From Picocystis sp. L7 (taxonomy: Eukaryota; Chlorophyta; Picocystophyceae; Picocystales; Picocystaceae): a DNA stretch of 64,000 nt. The notes under the pieces are model-generated. The model had not been told where the DNA came from. It saw only the letters and a list, made by a program, of their open reading frames with translations, and searched no databases. Within the stretch, counting starts at the first letter, position 1; each line of letters begins with the position of its first letter. A program made the position numbers and the translations under genes. Positions 61,906 to 64,000 of the stretch are shown piece by piece. The stretch is from NCBI GenBank assembly GCA_020975725.1, contig QXJR01000027.1, positions 124,001-188,000 of the forward strand, written 5' to 3'.

Positions 61906-62420
61906 AACGCAAACGTCCCTCTCCCTCTCTCTTTCCCTTTCAACCCCTCTCAACCTCTCCATCCCTCTCCCTCTCCATCCCTGTCAACCTCAACCTCCCT
62001 CTCCTTCCCTCTCCCTCTCCTTCCCTCTCCCTCTCCATCCCTGTCAACCTCAACCTCCCTCTCCTTCCCTCTCCCTCCCTCTCCCTCTCCTTCCCTCTCC
62101 CTCTCCTTCCCTCTCCCTCTCCTTCCCTCTCCCCCTCTGTCAACCCCTTTCCTTCCCTCTCCCTCTCCTTCCCTCTCCCTCTCCTTCCCTCTCCTTCCCC
62201 TCTGTCAACCCCTTTCCTTCCCTCTCCCTCTCCTTCCCTCTCCTTCCCCTCTGTCAACCCCTCTCAATCCCTACGTCAACCTCTCAACCTCTCCATCCCT
62301 CTCCCTCTCCATCCCTGTCAACCTCAACCTCCCTCTCCTTCCCCTCTGTCAATCCCTCTCCCTCTCCTTCCCTCTCCTTCCCCCCTCACTCTGTGTGTGT
62401 GCCTCCCCCTCCCTCTCGAG
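61906..62420. repeat. Pyrimidine tract of CTCTCC/CTTCC units
   Basis: About 500 bp of almost pure C/T on the + strand, in irregular CTCTCCCTCTCCTTCC units, broken by a recurring CTGTCAACC-type segment at least seven times. It lies between the RPA2 stop and the next gene's start, and codes for Ser/Pro/Leu repeats in any frame, so its frames are not genes. Mirror symmetry could let it form triplex (H-) DNA. Confidence 0.9.
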
Positions 62421-62551
62421 GAGGGGAACCGAGGCGTGGGTGAGTTTCTTCTCTCCTGGGTGGGTCCGAAGGAAGGACCCAGCGGCCAAGGTCGGCGCAC
62501 TCCGCCTTCGTCTCGTCGCAACCGACCGGAGTGGAACGCCCACACGTCGAC

Positions 62552-63361
62552 ATGGACGTGGAGGACGGATCGCCACGCGAAGAAGGGACGAGAAGCAGGA
62601 GCAGAAGCAGAAGTCCGGTCCGGAAGTCGGGATGGAAGGAGTGCGGAAAAGGGTTCGTGAAGCAACTGGAAGACGTGCTGGAACGTGGTGGACTGCGTGA
62701 AGAAGACCTGGACGAACAAGTGCTCGTCCAACTCGTGGAACTGCGCGAAGAGGAGTCCGAACACGTGATGCAGAGCTTCTCCGAGTGCGAACTGGACAAG
62801 ATCAAGAACCCCTCGAGGTTCCTGGCCGGCATCATACGACGCGTCCGGAAGCACGGCATGCTGGCCAAGGAAGGATTGGACGCCTTGCGTGGACCGGTGC
62901 GAGACAAGGCCGAATCCTTGATCCGACAAGGAAAGCTGCACGAGGAAGATCTGACGCGTCGGGTTTGCGAAGTGCTCACCGACGCCAGGGAAAGGGACGC
63001 CTTGCAGGGATTGGAGAGCTACGCGGGTTCCGACACCGAGAACATACGTTCCAAATCCGGATACATCTTGGGCATCATGCGACGCGTCCAAGGAGACGAA
63101 CGTCCGCCGCGCGTGCCGTCCGCCATGGCCCATCCTCCGTATCCAGGCGCGGCCTTCGTGATGCCGTACGGTTCCTTGGGCATCTATTCGGCCATGCCGA
63201 CCTATCCTGGCGTCCTGCCGTATGGTTACGGCGCACCCATGGCGTACGAAGCGCCACGGGACGGAGGACGTGCCCGTGGACGTCGAGACGAGGTCGGACG
63301 ACGTCCTTCGCGTCGGGAGGAACGGAGGCGTCCTTCACCAGGTCGAGACGGCCGCGAGTAA
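62552..63361 (+). CDS. Protein with two hnRNP-Q acidic (NURR-type) domains
   Basis: 269 residues from the ATG at 62552; the GTG seven codons upstream is not needed. A short Arg/Ser segment (TRSRSRSRSPVRK) is followed by two related helical repeats of ~65 residues: about 34-100 (LEDVLERGGLREEDLDEQ..., SECELDKIKNPSRFLAGIIR) and about 118-184 (ESLIRQGKLHEEDLTRRV..., SDTENIRSKSGYILGIMRRV). Their pattern L..G.+..EDLDE...L......L..F...+L..I.+.S.FL.G++.R fits the acidic domain of hnRNP Q/R. The C-terminus is Pro/Tyr/Gly-rich and then Arg-rich. The RRMs of hnRNP Q are absent. A role in nuclear mRNA processing is inferred. Confidence 0.8.
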   Translation: MDVEDGSPREEGTRSRSRSRSPVRKSGWKECGKGFVKQLEDVLERGGLREEDLDEQVLVQLVELREEESEHVMQSFSECELDKIKNPSRFLAGIIRRVRKHGMLAKEGLDALRGPVRDKAESLIRQGKLHEEDLTRRVCEVLTDARERDALQGLESYAGSDTENIRSKSGYILGIMRRVQGDERPPRVPSAMAHPPYPGAAFVMPYGSLGIYSAMPTYPGVLPYGYGAPMAYEAPRDGGRARGRRDEVGRRPSRREERRRPSPGRDGRE

Positions 63362-63436
63362 AGGGTTGGAGTTGCACCTTGACGCCATGCACACGCCTGC
63401 TTGGAACCCTACCTGCCGACCCTGCCCACGCCTCCT

Positions 63437-64000
63437 TCATGGGTCCACCACGCCATCGCCATCGCCCACCGAAGCGAGCTCTTCGGCCTCCATGAGCACC
63501 ACCGATGCGGGAGACGCAGCTTCGAGCGCCTGTGCGGTGGAATCCGCGCTGCGAAAGGCTTTCCCGTCGATGGACAGGCCCATGTCCATCAGCTGTTGGG
63601 CACTGGCTTGGTGTCGGAGGTGCTCGCGCAGGACCATCACCTGCTCCGCATCGCGTCCCACCAGGTCCACGTACAAGCGCGTGTCCCTCAGGCGCACCAG
63701 GACGCCGTCCACGCGGAGCCAGAAGCGCAGGAGGACGTAGGCGCAGCGCGGCATGACGCGCAGCTTCACGGCGAGCTGGGACGCGCCGTGGTCGTCCAGC
63801 TCCGACTCGTACAGCACCAGTTCGTCGTAGAACTGGATGGGATCCCGACGGAGGAGCTCCTTCCGATCGATGCGTCGATGCGTGGGACGCCATCGCCAAC
63901 CTTCCGAAGCGTGCGTCGGTACCACCAGCGTGCCGCGATAGCTGGTGGTGTACGTCCAATCGTACGAGGTGGCCAACACCGCGTGTGGATCGTCGCGATG
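63437..64000 (-). CDS. TIP41: TIP41-like protein (5' partial)
   Basis: Regulator of PP2A-type phosphatases in TOR signalling (yeast Tip41, human TIPRL). The window holds the C-terminal 187 residues; the frame is open to the window edge and no start is seen. Family blocks: SYDWTYTTSYRGTLVVPT, ELLRRDPIQFYDELVLYE, SELDDHGASQLAVKLRVM, and LLRFWLRVDGVLVRLRDTRL. The rest is a less conserved tail of ~60 residues. It converges with the hnRNP-Q-domain gene, 75 bp apart. Confidence 0.93.
   Translation of the reverse strand, partial: HRDDPHAVLATSYDWTYTTSYRGTLVVPTHASEGWRWRPTHRRIDRKELLRRDPIQFYDELVLYESELDDHGASQLAVKLRVMPRCAYVLLRFWLRVDGVLVRLRDTRLYVDLVGRDAEQVMVLREHLRHQASAQQLMDMGLSIDGKAFRSADSTAQALEAASPASVVLMEAEELASVGDGDGVVDP

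Noticed and set aside
61122-62660. 512-residue frame ending over the pyrimidine tract
   Set aside because: Its first half is RPA2 in another frame and its second half is Ser/Pro/Leu from C/T repeats.
1-64000. Transposons, virus-like elements, organelle insertions
   Set aside because: No transposase, reverse transcriptase, integrase, capsid gene, terminal repeats or organelle genes were seen; the plastid-related genes have nuclear features such as transit peptides and spliceosomal introns.

Overview
The window reads as nuclear DNA of a photosynthetic, probably unicellular eukaryote of the green lineage. The evidence is the gene set: a thylakoid STN7/STN8-type kinase, a PnsB3-like 2Fe-2S protein of the plastid NDH complex, a plastid DUF3067 protein, a membrane rubredoxin, ferredoxin-type sulfite reductase, a plant-type uridine kinase/UPRT fusion, plant-like MED21 and MHF2, and a MET1-type DNA methyltransferase without a CXXC domain. 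Genes are dense, on both strands, and mostly have no intron or one. Convincing introns run from 66 to about 208 bp with GT..AG ends. AATAAA lies 3' of several stops. No organelle genes, tRNA, rRNA, transposon, virus-like element or CRISPR array was recognised. The species cannot be named from this window.

Layout. 1-13 kb: 3' part of MED21, a large C-terminal-motor kinesin-14 with an N-terminal PH domain, an EGF/RING-H2 membrane protein, sulfite reductase, and a plastid DUF3067 protein. 13-23 kb: Elongator subunit ELP2, the PnsB3-like ferredoxin-fold protein, a small basic protein, an amidase, and an IMPACT/YigZ protein that shares a divergent promoter with the DNMT1/MET1 gene (23.1-27.7 kb). 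27.8-35.3 kb: rubredoxin, then three secreted acidic or low-complexity proteins with a CNBD-type K+ channel between them. 36.5-45 kb: the small three-exon MHF2/CENP-X gene, a 2OG-Fe(II) oxygenase, uridine kinase/UPRT, quinolinate phosphoribosyltransferase and CDK5RAP1. 45.7-52.2 kb: AP-1 gamma-adaptin with a 17-bp first exon, the thylakoid-type kinase and an unrecognised protein. 52.3-53 kb: an 18-copy minisatellite. 54-64 kb: a protist-type NPPY methyltransferase, ALYREF with six copies of a 10-bp palindrome upstream, prefoldin 4, RNA polymerase I subunit 2, a protein with two hnRNP-Q acidic domains, and the start-less end of TIP41.

The neighbours form no pathway or operon; this is an ordinary mix of housekeeping and plastid genes. 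The less expected items are the CGTTGCAACG palindrome clusters in two promoters, the minisatellite, a 500-bp pyrimidine tract, the PH-kinesin-14, a channel with a poor voltage sensor and an altered CNBD, a thylakoid-type kinase with a 350-residue tail, and the NPPY methyltransferase of unknown target. I did not find a clear new multi-gene system.
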